This document shows, one piece after another, positions 50,013-61,493 of a DNA stretch of 64,000 nucleotides (position 1 is its first letter; every line of letters starts with the position of its first letter). A program made the position numbers and the translations under genes. Source of the DNA: Adineta steineri (Eukaryota; Rotifera; Eurotatoria; Adinetida; Adinetidae). A model generated the notes under the pieces. It did not search any database, was not told where the DNA came from, and saw only the letters and a list, made by a program, of their open reading frames with translations. The DNA lies in contig CAJNOI010000005.1 in NCBI GenBank assembly GCA_905250115.1, forward strand, positions 186,001 to 250,000, in the 5' to 3' direction.

Positions 50013-50611
50013 GATTTTATATGTATTTAGATATTTATGTATATGCATGAGGAACAGTACATAGAATGCGATTCTTTCTTTCAGTCGAACAAATTTTGTT
50101 CTCTTTTTTTTCCTATTTATTTCAATCTATATGAACAAGTCATCCCTTTTGATTCGTTTGTTTTTTCAACTAATAATTCAATTTAATTGTATTACATATT
50201 AATATGTCTAATGATTTTATTTTTTTAAATATATATATCTATATATGTATAAATTTAAATAACGTCTGTTAATGATTCATAATAAATAATATAAAAATTG
50301 ATTTACCTATCGAAATGAAACTGTATTAGATGTCAAATAGATAATAAAACAAAGAACAAACTTGAAGTTTAAGTCACACTATACTCATCACGTTTATTTC
50401 ACACTCTTGTTATTAGAGATATTGTATAAGAGGGCCAGATAAGAAATTTTTTCTCATATTCAAGTGTTGCGAGAGTGAACAATAATTTTAATCTAGTGTA
50501 AATGCTTATCTCCTATCTAATCGTGTACAAAGCAGTTATATATAAATATGCAAGAGAATCATTCCTCTCGCGTTGTATACATTTATTTTTATCAATTAGA
50601 ATTAACTCAAA
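50013..50611. other. 3' flank of CNNM and duplicated promoter of oxygenase copy 1
   Basis: From about 50318 the sequence is closely repeated at 52358, upstream of the second oxygenase copy, including the last 60 bases before the ATG. It is likely to hold the shared promoter. Confidence 0.6.
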
Positions 50612-51885
50612 ATGTCAAATAACAACGATATTAGTGCAAAACTTCGTTTTTTCGGTCACACAGTTGATGGATCAGCGCCGTGGATTGATTCAAGTTATAC
50701 AAGGACATTGACTGAGCCAATCATGAATTTTATACCAGCATTAACTGATGTTATAATTCATAATATGCGAGGTCAAGAGAATAAATTTGATCTTGATACT
50801 CAAGGCTTTGAAGTGCACAAATATAACGGTGAAGTAAACAATGAGTTCGATAATGGTGATGAACAACAACGAATTTATTATGAAGAACTTGCAGAACTAC
50901 TTAAGAAACGTCTTGATGCTTCTCGAGTAATCGTATTTAATCATGTATTTCGATATCGAGGTCCATCACGTGCTATCGATCTTTATGATACAAATCACCA
51001 AAGTCCTGCTGTTCATCCACATGTAGATTTTGATGGACCTGGTGTTTACTTAAAACTAAAAGAAGTTGTTGGCGAAGAAGAGGCAAAAAAATTAGCATGC
51101 AATCGATTTCAACTTATTAATATTTGGCGACCAATTGGATTCAATATTATCACAAGGAATCCTCTGACTCTATGCGATTATCGTTCTTTAGATCTCAAAA
51201 ATGATGTTCATCTGACAGAACTTCGAGGATCTATTATTTCTTATTCGATTTATACAATCTCACACAATGCTCAAAATACACAAAAATGGTATTATTTAAA
51301 TGAAATGCGTTCGGATGAATTATTGGTATTTAAAATGTTCGATAGCGATCCAAATGTTGCTCAATTTTGTGCTCATACAGGATTTATCAATGATCATGTA
51401 CCCATGAATAATATTGAACAAATAAGTCTTGAAGCACGTTGTTTCGTTTTTTATGATCGATAATAAAATAAAAACATTCTTTTTTGAATTTGAAGTACTT
51501 CATATTCACTTAATGTTGTTCATATCTTATTCAATAAAGCAATGTACATGATTATAATAGTTTAGAACAATCGGCCATAAATTCTTTATATTATGTCTTG
51601 AAATAAAGATCTTTCTTTTTTCCTGTAAGGGTATCTTAGTATAGACTATTATTTACTATTTTGAAGTTAACTAATCCATAATTAATACTCATACGGCACA
51701 GTTAATATTTAATAGAAGTTTTTAAAGTGACGCACAGGTAAAAACTTTTTTTTTAATTATGAAGATGTGTCATAAGTAGAGTTGTATGACTTAATAAGTT
51801 TGTATGGAATTTAAATATTTATATTGAGTTAACAGGAATAATCTTCATTTAACGTAGCATTATCATAAATGTTTGAAAAGGTTTT
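50318..51885 (+). repeat. Tandem duplication unit 1
   Basis: Direct repeat of 52358-53910 with an offset of 2041 bp at the start codons. It includes about 300 bp of 5' flank, the whole coding region and about 400 bp of 3' flank. Confidence 0.9.
50612..51463 (+). CDS. CmcJ/asaB-like (NvfI family) oxygenase, copy 1
   Basis: 283 aa, no introns. It matches the pattern of the CmcJ/NvfI/asaB hydroxylase-methoxylase family, mostly fungal and bacterial secondary-metabolism enzymes with a 2OG/Fe(II)-type fold: RVIVFNHVFRYRG, then HPHVDFDGPG (His135, His137, Asp139, a plausible metal site), RFQLINIWRPIG, NPLTLCDYRSLD, and KWYYLNEMRSDELLVFKMFD with a distal His in AHTGFIND. The substrate is unknown, and no biosynthetic partner genes are next to it. 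The lack of introns among intron-rich neighbours and the microbial family suggest horizontal acquisition; this is inference. Close to copy 2 (about 89% residue identity by my count). Confidence 0.8.
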   Translation: MSNNNDISAKLRFFGHTVDGSAPWIDSSYTRTLTEPIMNFIPALTDVIIHNMRGQENKFDLDTQGFEVHKYNGEVNNEFDNGDEQQRIYYEELAELLKKRLDASRVIVFNHVFRYRGPSRAIDLYDTNHQSPAVHPHVDFDGPGVYLKLKEVVGEEEAKKLACNRFQLINIWRPIGFNIITRNPLTLCDYRSLDLKNDVHLTELRGSIISYSIYTISHNAQNTQKWYYLNEMRSDELLVFKMFDSDPNVAQFCAHTGFINDHVPMNNIEQISLEARCFVFYDR

Positions 51886-52652
51886 TCTTGAGGGATAATG
51901 TAGTGACAGTAGATTTTTTCTTGTGATGTGCATCTCTCGTGTCAAATCAAAAATATTCAACAAACAGCTGCATATTGTGGATGTTCAGATTCAAAATCGA
52001 GATGTCAGTGCTAGTGTGAAGTGTTACATTTGTTCGTCATCTATGCCTGTACCTGCTTACATTTTATCAATGATAGGTCCTAGTGTCTAAATCTAGGGAA
52101 ACTACTTATTATACATCTTTTCAAAGATAATTATTATACTAGGTGCGAAATACGGACAAAGGGATCAAAAATGTATTATATAATACTCTTATTTTTTTTC
52201 TTTAGAAATGATCACTAATAAATACCTTTGTAATGCCGAATCATATATACATATATATATATATGATGAAACATAATTTTATGAAAAATACACAGGATTT
52301 TTATCGAATTGTTTTTAGATCAATACATCGACACACACCGATATTATAATGAAAAGAAGAAACTGTATTTGATGTCAAATAGATAATAAAACAAAGAACA
52401 AAGTTGAAGTTTAAGTTACACTGTACTCATCACGTTTGTTTCACACGCTCGTTATTAAAGATATTGTGTAAGAGGGTCAGATAAGAAATTTTTTTCATAT
52501 TCAAGCATTGCGAGAGAGAACAATAATTTTAATCTAGTACAAATGCTTATCTCCTATCTACTCGTATAAAAAGCAGCTATATACAAATATGTAAGAGAAT
52601 CATTTCTTTCTCATTGTATACATTTATTTTTATCAATTAGAATTAACTCAAA
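51464..52652. other. Spacer between oxygenase copies
   Basis: 51464-51885 matches the 3' flank of copy 2 and 52358-52652 matches the 5' flank of copy 1. About 340 bp in between (51890-52230) has no counterpart downstream of copy 2. An (AT)n tract is at 52245-52265. Confidence 0.6.
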
Positions 52653-53910
52653 ATGTCAAATAACAACGATATTAGTGCAAAACTTAATTTTTTCAGTCAT
52701 ACAGTTGATGGATCAGCACCATGCATTGATGCAAGTTATACATTGACTGAGCCAATCCCGAGTTTTATACCAGCATCAACTGATGTTATAATTCATAATA
52801 TGCGAGGTCAAGAGAATAAATTCGATCTTGATACTCATGGCTTTGAAGTGCATAAATATAACGGTCAAGTAAACAATGAGTTTGATAATGGTGATGAGCA
52901 ACAACGAATTTATTATGAAGAACTTGCAGATCTACTTAAGAAACGTCTTAATGCTTCTCGAGTAATCGTATTTAATCATGTATTTCGATATCGAGGTCCA
53001 TCACGTGCTATCGATCTTTGTGATTCAAATCATAAAAGTCCTGCTATTCATCCACATGTAGATTTTGATGGACCTGGTGTTTACTTAAAACTAAAAGAAG
53101 TTGTTGGTGAAGAAGAGGCAAAAAAGCTAACACGCAATCGATTTCAGCTTATTAATATTTGGCGACCAATCGGATCCAATATTATTACAAGAAATCCTCT
53201 AACTCTATGTGATTATCGTTCTTTAGATCTCGAAAATGATATTCATCTGACCGAAGTTCGAGGATCTCCTATTACTTATTCAGTTTTTACAATCTCACAC
53301 AATGCTCAAAATACACAAAAATGGTATTATTTAAATGAAATGCGTTCGGATGAATTATTGGTATTTAAAATGTTCGATAGCGATCCAAATGTTGCTCAAT
53401 TTTGTCCTCATACAGGATTTATCAATGATCACGTACCTATGAATGATATTCAACAAATAAGTCTTGAAGCACGTTGTTTCGTTTTTTATGGTCAATAATA
53501 AAATAAAAACATTCTTTTTTGAATTTGAAGTACTTTACATTCGCTTAATCTTGATTATATTTTACTTAATAAAGCGATGTACATGATTATAATAGTTTAG
53601 AACAATCGGTCATAAATTCTTTATATTATGTCTTAAGATAAAAATTTTCTTTTTTTCTTACAAAGGTATCTAAATATAAACTATTCGTTACTAGTTTGAT
53701 GTTCATTAATTTATAATTAATACTCATACGGCACAGTTGACATCTAATAGAAATTTTTAAAGTAACACAATGGTACGAAGTTTTTTTTAATTATGAAGAT
53801 GTGTCATAAGTAGCATTGTATAACTTGGTGAGTTTGTATGGAATTTAAGTATTTATACTGAGTTCATAAAAATAATCTTAGTTTAACATAGTATTATCAT
53901 AAACATTTGC
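52358..53910 (+). repeat. Tandem duplication unit 2
   Basis: Second copy of the unit starting at 50318, colinear with small indels in both flanks. Confidence 0.9.
52653..53498 (+). CDS. CmcJ/asaB-like (NvfI family) oxygenase, copy 2
   Basis: 281 aa, intronless, colinear with copy 1 except for a two-residue deletion near residue 31 and about 30 substitutions. The HPHVDFDGPG segment, RFQLINIWRPIG and the C-terminal PHTGFIND (Ala to Pro before the distal His) are retained. Both copies are open with the same start context, so both are probably expressed. Differences cluster in the N-terminal 45 residues and in residues 160-225, which might reflect relaxed or altered specificity. Confidence 0.8.
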   Translation: MSNNNDISAKLNFFSHTVDGSAPCIDASYTLTEPIPSFIPASTDVIIHNMRGQENKFDLDTHGFEVHKYNGQVNNEFDNGDEQQRIYYEELADLLKKRLNASRVIVFNHVFRYRGPSRAIDLCDSNHKSPAIHPHVDFDGPGVYLKLKEVVGEEEAKKLTRNRFQLINIWRPIGSNIITRNPLTLCDYRSLDLENDIHLTEVRGSPITYSVFTISHNAQNTQKWYYLNEMRSDELLVFKMFDSDPNVAQFCPHTGFINDHVPMNDIQQISLEARCFVFYGQ

Positions 53911-54541
53911 TGAATCATACATGTACACGATGAAAGATAATTTTATGTAAAAATACAAAATATATAATAAAAAGAAGCTCCATTGTCATAATCTTATATT
54001 ATATGATTAAGATCAGCACTTTGTGCTTTTATATGAATCTTTTATTTGTATTAAGAATATCTATACTTATACTATTAACATATATATTGTATATATATAT
54101 TCAAAAGAACTTCTTTTTTACTGTACATTTAATAATTTTGATGAAGAAACGATATGCCGTCATTTCATCATTGATGAAAAGATAAAACAATACTTATATG
54201 TACAAAACTAATTTTTTCTAGGTTTTAAGAGATGATGGTGCTACCGGCTTCAACTTGTCTGATATTTATTTTTATATAAGTGAGTCTTGAAAATGTAGGT
54301 CACAATCTATTGTCTTAGTTATAGACAATGATCTAGTTTTAATCTATGGCTTTTAATTATGTTCATTTATCAGATCTAATTCAGTGTAGTAGTATGATCT
54401 ATATTAGCAAATATATCTGTTAGTTCTATATCTATTCCATATTGTAGAATAATTTTACAAAGTCTTTTGATATTAAGTTGAAGAATTTATTTTTTATTTC
54501 AAATGTTTCTTGAAAAAAATTAAAGTTCATTGTTGTTCAAA
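53499..54541. other. Intergenic after oxygenase copy 2
   Basis: Up to about 53910 it is duplicated flank; the following sequence to 53980 resembles 52230-52310. Small open frames at 54003-54211 are AT-rich noise. No gene is seen. Confidence 0.5.
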
Positions 54542-55195
54542 TTATTTATTTCTAACTTGAACATTTGATACTTCAATGCATCCAGTTTGACCTGTTGCGG
54601 ATAAATACTCGATCTTCGAGTTGACTGTACCACTTGAGACCAGAGGGAGGGTCTGTTTGAATTCCAATGGTATAGTCAGTGTTTGTTCACCCTTAATAAA
54701 CAAAAGAATTTTTTACTAAATATAAATATAAAGAACGAAATTTGTACCGATTTTACTGGACACTCGCATGTTGTACAAGCAGTTCCACACCAATCGGCAT
54801 GAGTACATGATCCAGAAGTTCCTTCACATTGAATCGGTACTTCAAAGCCAAGGACTTTTGCTTTTATGTCGAACTTGGTCTAGAAATAATTTAGATAAAG
54901 ACAACATCTATATATCAAATATTTTAGCAGTACCTGAAGTGGATGGATTATATCATGCGAAACGTTAACAAGAAGTTCGAATGTACACAAGCCAGGAAGT
55001 AATACTGGATGAGGAGATATTTTAAGACCTTTTAATTGAATATGATGATTGGCTGTACCACAGTTTTTGAAGGTAAATTGGCCTTGCACTGCAACCTAAA
55101 TATAATTAAATAAATAGTGTCACATATGTTATATTGTATAAGTTTTTTACGAATGAAATGCAAAAGACCAAGACAATTGATTGAATTGATAGCAT
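54542..55195 (-). CDS. NPC2-like: Secreted ML-domain (NPC2/MD-2-related) lipid-binding protein
   Basis: Four phase-0 exons in order: 55151-55195, 54934-55095, 54748-54879 and 54542-54691, giving 162 aa, the usual ML-domain size. Exon 1 encodes a signal peptide (MLSIQSIVLVFCISF). The mature part has FTFKNCG, LKISPHPVLLPG, VPIQCEG, a Cys-rich loop (WCGTACTTCECPVK) and a final strand with GCIEVSNVQV. ML proteins bind sterols or other lipids in a beta-sandwich pocket, in lysosomes or outside the cell. The extra cysteines in exon 3 exceed the canonical three disulfides. The ligand is unknown. Confidence 0.82.
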
Positions 55196-56795
55196 TTTTT
55201 GTTGTTGTTTCGATCTAGAAATAAAATAACTTTACCAGTGTATATTAATATTACTCTTCTTACTTGTTCGAGTTTTGTTCGTAGAAGTTGTTACTAGAAC
55301 TTTACTCAATGTTAATGGTTTATATACGAATACATTTTATTATCTCTAATAAAACGAGCTCATGATATGTTGAAAACAACAAAACACTTAAGATAACTTA
55401 TATTTGTAGATAATAGTTTCATAAAATTTTATGAAATTTATTGTTTAACAATATTTTTTTCAGAGGAATAAAATTCAAACGTAATATAGTTCAAGATAAT
55501 ACGACTTGTGATTCGACTATGGTAAGAACATCTAATAAATAAATCTATTTATATCGAAATAATTTCGTTATTCATGTGACTGATATTTTTTATTATGAGA
55601 TATTTATTTTAATCTTAGACGAATATTGAATAAAAAGAGTAAGTATCATTAAAGTTTATTAATAAAGTAAAGATAAGTACCGTCGTAAAACTCGAATAAT
55701 CTAGTTATTTCGAAGTATTGAGGATTAATTACATTCTAAATGTAAAATGATGAATAAGAATTTGAAAATAAGTTAATATTCAACAAACACTAGTGATGTA
55801 TTTTATCGAATATTTTCATTTTAAGAGATCTTAGATTACTCCTGATTTGCAAGACATTAAAATTTAAAACTTCACTAGACTTTATGAATCACGTCTTTAC
55901 TATTTTTCTTCTTGATAACGATGTTGTGAGAATATTAAATGTAATCTATTCATAAATTTTTCTTTTTAAAATTCAGTTAATAGCTATATTTTGATTGATT
56001 TCAATATCAACAGACACCCTGATGACTTGAAAAATATCCAATGAAATCTCGTTCATTTGAAAAAATAATTCTTTTTATATTTTTAACAAAAGAAATAGAT
56101 GAAAACTGATCTGATGGTTCAATGAAAGCAGATTTAATTTATTATTCGTTTGTTTTTCTATGCATAAATATTTGATAAAGATTAAATTAAATTTCATTTG
56201 AAATTCTATATTTTAAATATTCAAAGTTAAATCCCTATTGATTTTTAGTTTAATAAAAGAATTTTTCAAGTAAATTTATAATATTTTTTTATAATAGATG
56301 TAGATGTCTTTCTTTATATTTAATTAATAAAACTTTATATACCATGATACAATTGCCTGAGATTCTTGCAGATTATAGACGGATGTGGTCGTGAGTCGGT
56401 TAATACACCTTAAAGACAATACCCATACCCCAAATTCATCTTATTATGATTAGAGCATAAGACTAACGTCAGGAGATTTCTGTGCTCGAAATAAATTTTT
56501 TTTTCTTTTTTTCACCTTGCTTCGCTACTCTTCTTTCCATCTTTACTTTTTCTTATACATACAGATTTATTATCATACGAGCAAAATCAATGAAACCCCA
56601 AAAAATAAATACCATAATCACAAGGATAATTACGAACAACAAGGTTTTTCTAGCCAATAATAGTATATCTTGACAAGGCTAAATAAAAAAAGAACAAGAG
56701 AAAAAAAAAAGAACAACATGTAATATGCATATCCATATATATATATATGTACAAGACAGTCTAGGATAATTTCATTATAGATTGGTGTACTAGAA
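55196..56795. other. Intergenic, no gene seen
   Basis: AT-rich with short poly-A tracts and (AT)n near 56735. A slightly GC-richer patch at 56355-56440 has no recognisable RNA fold. No gene supported. Confidence 0.45.
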
Positions 56796-57731
56796 ATGGA
56801 GTCAATAGTTACTCAAACACGTTTATTTCAATATGCTAAAAAAGAAACAACACCTTATCGTTTATTTATTCAAAAATGTAAATATGATTGGGCATTAGTT
56901 TTTTCTGGTATGTTAGCATTTAATTTATTAATTGCACTTTTACCAATGGCTATAACATTATTTGGTATATCTGGTCTAGTACTTGATAATCATCCTGAAT
57001 TACGAAATCGTATACGACAAAAACTTATTAATGCATTTCCACCAATGGCAAAAGATGGTGTACGTACTATAATACAAATGGCATTTAAACGATTACATAA
57101 GGATGCTGGAATTATTTTAGCATTTGGTATATTATTTGGTATTATTGGTAGTTCAAGATTATTTATTTCTATTGATAGAACTTTAACAATAATTTATCGT
57201 GTTGAAGAACGTAATTTTGTTAGAAAATATGTTTTAGGCATCGGAATGCTTGTTCTTTTTCTTGTTCTTATTCCAATAATGATATTTGCATCATCAGCTC
57301 CTTCAATACTTCTTAATTTTATACCAAATACTGGTGGACGTTTTGTTACATATATTGTAGGACTTGTTACAAGTTTATGTGTTTCATTTATTTTATTTGA
57401 AATTATATATTTACTAGTACCAAATAGAAAAATAACATTTAAAAATACCTGGTGTGGAGCCATATTTTCTGCTGGATGTTTAGAAATCTTTATGTTACTT
57501 TTTCCACTTTATATTAAAAAATTTATGTCAAGTTATACAGGTCAAATTGGATTTGCAATTATTTTACTATTATTTCTTTTCTATGCAGCAGTGATATTTA
57601 TAATAGGTGCACAAATAAATGCTTTCTTTTTCGAACATATTCAACCATTACCTGTATCACTTGGTTCATTTGTTAGTACACTTGCTCATGAATATCATGA
57701 ACGAGAAGCTAGAGAACCATTAAACATTTAA
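56796..57731 (+). CDS. YihY/BrkB-family (UPF0761) membrane protein, probable bacterial origin
   Basis: 311 aa, no introns. Six hydrophobic spans (about 33-62, 104-125, 145-167, 183-208, 219-238, 251-275) and the family pattern are seen: GMLAFNLLIALLPMAI near the N-terminus, FGIIGSSRLFISIDRTL, LVPNRKITFKNTWCGAIFSA, LFPLYIKKF with TGQIGFA, then FLFYAAVIFIIGAQINA. The family (formerly called ribonuclease BN or BrkB) is widespread in bacteria and its function is unsettled; it is uncommon in animals. Base composition matches the neighbours, so if transferred it is old or ameliorated. The start is the only Met before the first span. Confidence 0.82.
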   Translation: MESIVTQTRLFQYAKKETTPYRLFIQKCKYDWALVFSGMLAFNLLIALLPMAITLFGISGLVLDNHPELRNRIRQKLINAFPPMAKDGVRTIIQMAFKRLHKDAGIILAFGILFGIIGSSRLFISIDRTLTIIYRVEERNFVRKYVLGIGMLVLFLVLIPIMIFASSAPSILLNFIPNTGGRFVTYIVGLVTSLCVSFILFEIIYLLVPNRKITFKNTWCGAIFSAGCLEIFMLLFPLYIKKFMSSYTGQIGFAIILLLFLFYAAVIFIIGAQINAFFFEHIQPLPVSLGSFVSTLAHEYHEREAREPLNI

Positions 57732-58768
57732 TCTCTTCATTGTTAAATCTTTTTAATAAATTCACAGATACTTAACGATAGTAGAAAACTTTTCTCAATA
57801 TATATGTTTTATGATATCGGTAATACTTAACGTTTACTTTGACGTATATAATTAACGGGTTAAAGAAAAATATTATATCAATCATGTACTTTTTCATAAA
57901 AAAGAAATGTATTTTTCTACACATTATTAATATTTATTGAATAACTAATTTTATTAATCAATGTACGAGAATACATGTTTTTATTTTTCTTCTGAAAATT
58001 CATCAGATTTTGCATTTCTACAATTATATAAACAAATTAAATATTCACGAGTTATAAATTATCGTAACTGTTTACCTATATAGTAAGCAAGTTGAGTACG
58101 TTCAAGGATTATAGTACACATTATCATTTATCAAGCTGTGATCGTAAACAAAATAGATATATATCATTTCCTTCTTCATCTTCATGCATGTCAATTTTAA
58201 TATAATGAAAAATAATCTATCCAACTGATAGTAGTCGTCTGAGTGGTAAGCGTAAGTAAAAATCTTCCTATTAATGGTTAAGATTATTGCAGTGCATTTT
58301 CAGGTTTATTCCAAATTAAGACTACGGATTTTTTATTTAAAAATCATATCAACGATCCTATTTTTAGCATCGCAGTAAATAAAGTTCGTAGCATTCAATT
58401 ATCAGAAATAGATTTTTTGACAGTTTAATAATAATAACCAGATGTTTTTATTATTTTTTTATTTGACAGTTTTGAGTGCTTGTAATATACTAAATAGCAT
58501 AAGTATACCAATCAAAATTATTTAAATATAGTTTTTTTTTCTAAAGTTATAGTCAAACAGAAAATTTTTTTATTTATTCTTGAACGAATTTTGTTAATCA
58601 TTTTCTTATTTATTGAATTTGATTAGGAAAAAATCAGAAATTCAAGAACAAAAAATTTTCACAGAATATTGACAATTAAGTTGAATTTTTTTTCTCTTCT
58701 TTGCTGTTTTGAAAATTTTCACTTTATTTATATTTAATACGTAAAGAAGAAGAAGTAGAACAAGCAGG
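57732..58768. other. Intergenic, no gene seen
   Basis: 3' flanks of two convergent genes. AT-rich; no gene or ordered repeat seen. Confidence 0.5.
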
Positions 58769-59991
58769 TCACCATCTTGGACGTTGTGCAGGTCGGTGTG
58801 GATGTCTGAATACTGTCATTGGTCTTACACCACGTTTAAAAAAATCATTGCCGGATAATGAATCTAAATTCTATATTATCAAGATTAGAAAAAAAGATTG
58901 AATTTCATAATAATATATTATTACTCGTTTGAAAAAATCATTTCCATTCAATGAATCCAAACTCTAAAATAAAAAGATAAGATGAAATTCTTTTGGTAAA
59001 TTTAATACCTTCTTGAAGAAATCATTGCCAGATAATGAGTCCAAACTCTAGGAAAAAAGAGAAATATTCTAGATGAATAATTAAAATTATAGAATATATA
59101 CCTTTTTGAAGAAATCATTACCAGATAATGAATCTAAGCTCTAATGAAAAATAAAATAATTTATTGAAAATATTTAAAATAGTATAAGAAATATACTTTC
59201 TTGAAGAAGTCTGAGCCTGATAATGAATCTAATGTTCGTTTCTAAGAAAAAAGAAAATAATTGAATGAATTTATCATGAAAATGTATTTTACTTCTTCTT
59301 CACGTTTAAAGAAATCATTGCCCGAAAGTGAATCAAGACTCTAAATATAATTAGTTGAATTTTTTGATATAAATAAATTTTCTTATATTTACTTTTTTAA
59401 AGAAATCCGAGCCAGAAAGGGAATCAAGTGTTCGTTTCTATACATATACATAGATTTAAAAAATTAGAATAAATAAATTAGAAATTACCTCATCTTCACG
59501 TTTGAAAAAATCATTGCCCGAAAGACTGTCAAGACTCTAAATGATAATAAACATCGAAATCTAATATATATGAAAAATAAAAACTTACTTTTTTAAAAAA
59601 ATCCGAGCCTGATAAAGAATCAAGTGTACGTTTCTACAAAAGAAAAAAAATACATCCTTGAATAATAATCGTTTCTAATTGAGAACTTTTCACCAATTTA
59701 TTCTTTATTATTTATGTCCGTTAAAGAAAACAAATATGCCCTTTCTATTTAATCACAATTAATTGTCTCAAATTCTCACGATATATGATTATTGATAATA
59801 CTTTTCTTATCTTGACATGTTAAATAAGATCTTTCATATGTATAGTTTTAATATCAAAAGAAAAGTTGTTTTTTCCTCTTCCGATTTAATATACAAAGAC
59901 TTACTTTTTCTTCTTCACCCATGGTGCCTAATTGACACATAGCAGCAATAAGGATAGCAACAATAATTGTCGACATAGTAGTAGTAGTCAT
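58769..59991 (-). CDS. Neuropeptide precursor with nine LDSL-type peptides (pedal peptide/orcokinin-like)
   Basis: Ten exons in order, all phase 0: 59905-59991, 59589-59633, 59489-59536, 59393-59437, 59293-59340, 59197-59241, 59102-59140, 59009-59047, 58925-58963 and 58769-58870, giving 178 aa. Exon 1 is a signal peptide (STIIVAILIAAMCQLGTMG) plus EEEK. Each later exon encodes one copy: TLDSLSGSDFF three times, SLDSLSGNDFF four times, SLDSLNGNDFF and NLDSLSGNDFF once each. Copies are bounded by KK or KR dibasic cleavage sites, some with acidic spacers (EDE, EEE). The last exon adds a basic tail (GVRPMTVFRHPHRPAQRPRW). No copy has an amidation Gly. The LDSL-x-G core recalls the (F/L)DSI of protostome pedal peptide/orcokinin precursors; that assignment is tentative, but the precursor nature is clear. 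Confidence 0.88.
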
Positions 59992-61493
59992 TATGTAATT
60001 TGAATCAAGATGAACTGATGTTTTTTTTTATATATGAAGTAATCGTTCGTTTATGTTGCTATTCTATATATATATATATAATAAATCTTTCTCTTTCTCC
60101 CATTTTCCGATCGTATTTTTGAGAGAGAGAGAAAGAAAAAAAGAGAGAAAACAAACTAAAATATTTTCTCTTTGTTTTTATTGTATTGTACGAACATATT
60201 ATTTCTCACGAAGAGTAAATATTAACGAAAATCAATTATCTAAAAACACTTCTAAAGAAATTGGATTAAGAAACTTACGCAAGCAGTCAGAAGGTGATTA
60301 GAATCTTTAGACATTTTAAAGAGAATGGAATTAAGAGAATATTCTAATGTTCTTAGGACAGAAGAAAAAATCGATTCAATCATTATTTATCTTTTAGATT
60401 GTTCTATTTGTAGATTGTATTTGTATAGATCGTTTTCACCGATCAGATGAATTAATACTTTAGAAGAAAAATATTTTTTCTTTTCAAACAACAAACGAAG
60501 AACATCTGCAATTATCATTTTTTGTAAAACACCTACATATATTCCTATTATTAAGATAATATACATTTCGATCGGAAATGAATAAAAGCATTAATGTACT
60601 CAATGAATACTTTGTTATTGTTAAAATATAAAAGAACATTTTAATATTAATGACATAATAAAAAAAAACTCGATAAACTTTTAATTGAAATCGATGATAT
60701 ACAAGTAAATAAAGTTGTACAAACAACCATACATATATTTGACTAAATAAATGTGTAGTGGCATTGACAGAGGATGAAGTTCATCTATCAATACTAGTAT
60801 AGGTGAGAAATAATGTACATAAAGATAATGTCATGTATATTATATAAAATTGATATTGACAAGCAAGTGTATTCCAACGTTACATCCTGAACGTAATCTT
60901 GTAAAAAGATCAAATGATATTATCTATAGTTGATGACAGAAAATAAGAAATTAGCTCGAAGTGATTTTTGTGTTCATATGAATATGTTTAATACATTATC
61001 AATAGTATCGAATACTAGCCAAGGTATTAATCGATTATATGTAATAGTGTTATTTTTAACTGAATAAAGTTTTGTTTAATATATTTAATTATAAAACAAT
61101 TGGAATATTATTTCAAGGAACATTTGATAAAAGAAAGTAAAAATAAGTTAATAAAAAATGCATTGACATGTCGAAAATTAGCAGATGTTAATGTGTCACA
61201 TCGATATAATGAATTAAGCAAGTAGGTGTACATGTATCTATATTATGACTTTCGATTTATAAATAGTATTTTTCGTCATTTGTTCCATTTGAAAAATACT
61301 TAAACAATTGTTAATTCCATTACTGTTAAAGCTACCTATTTATAAAAATTCAAAATAAAACTTGATTTATTAGTATAAGATTGTAATTTGCATGATTAAA
61401 CTCTTTGACCACATGTACAAAAAAACTTGTATATAGATAAAAGAATCAGTCAATAGAAAAACAATTGATTTTTTTAAAGGCGGATCAATCAAT
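59992..61493. other. 5' flank of neuropeptide gene and intergenic DNA
   Basis: A GA-rich tract at 60120-60150 and an (AT)n tract at 60066-60082. The small frames here look like AT noise. No gene supported. Confidence 0.45.
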
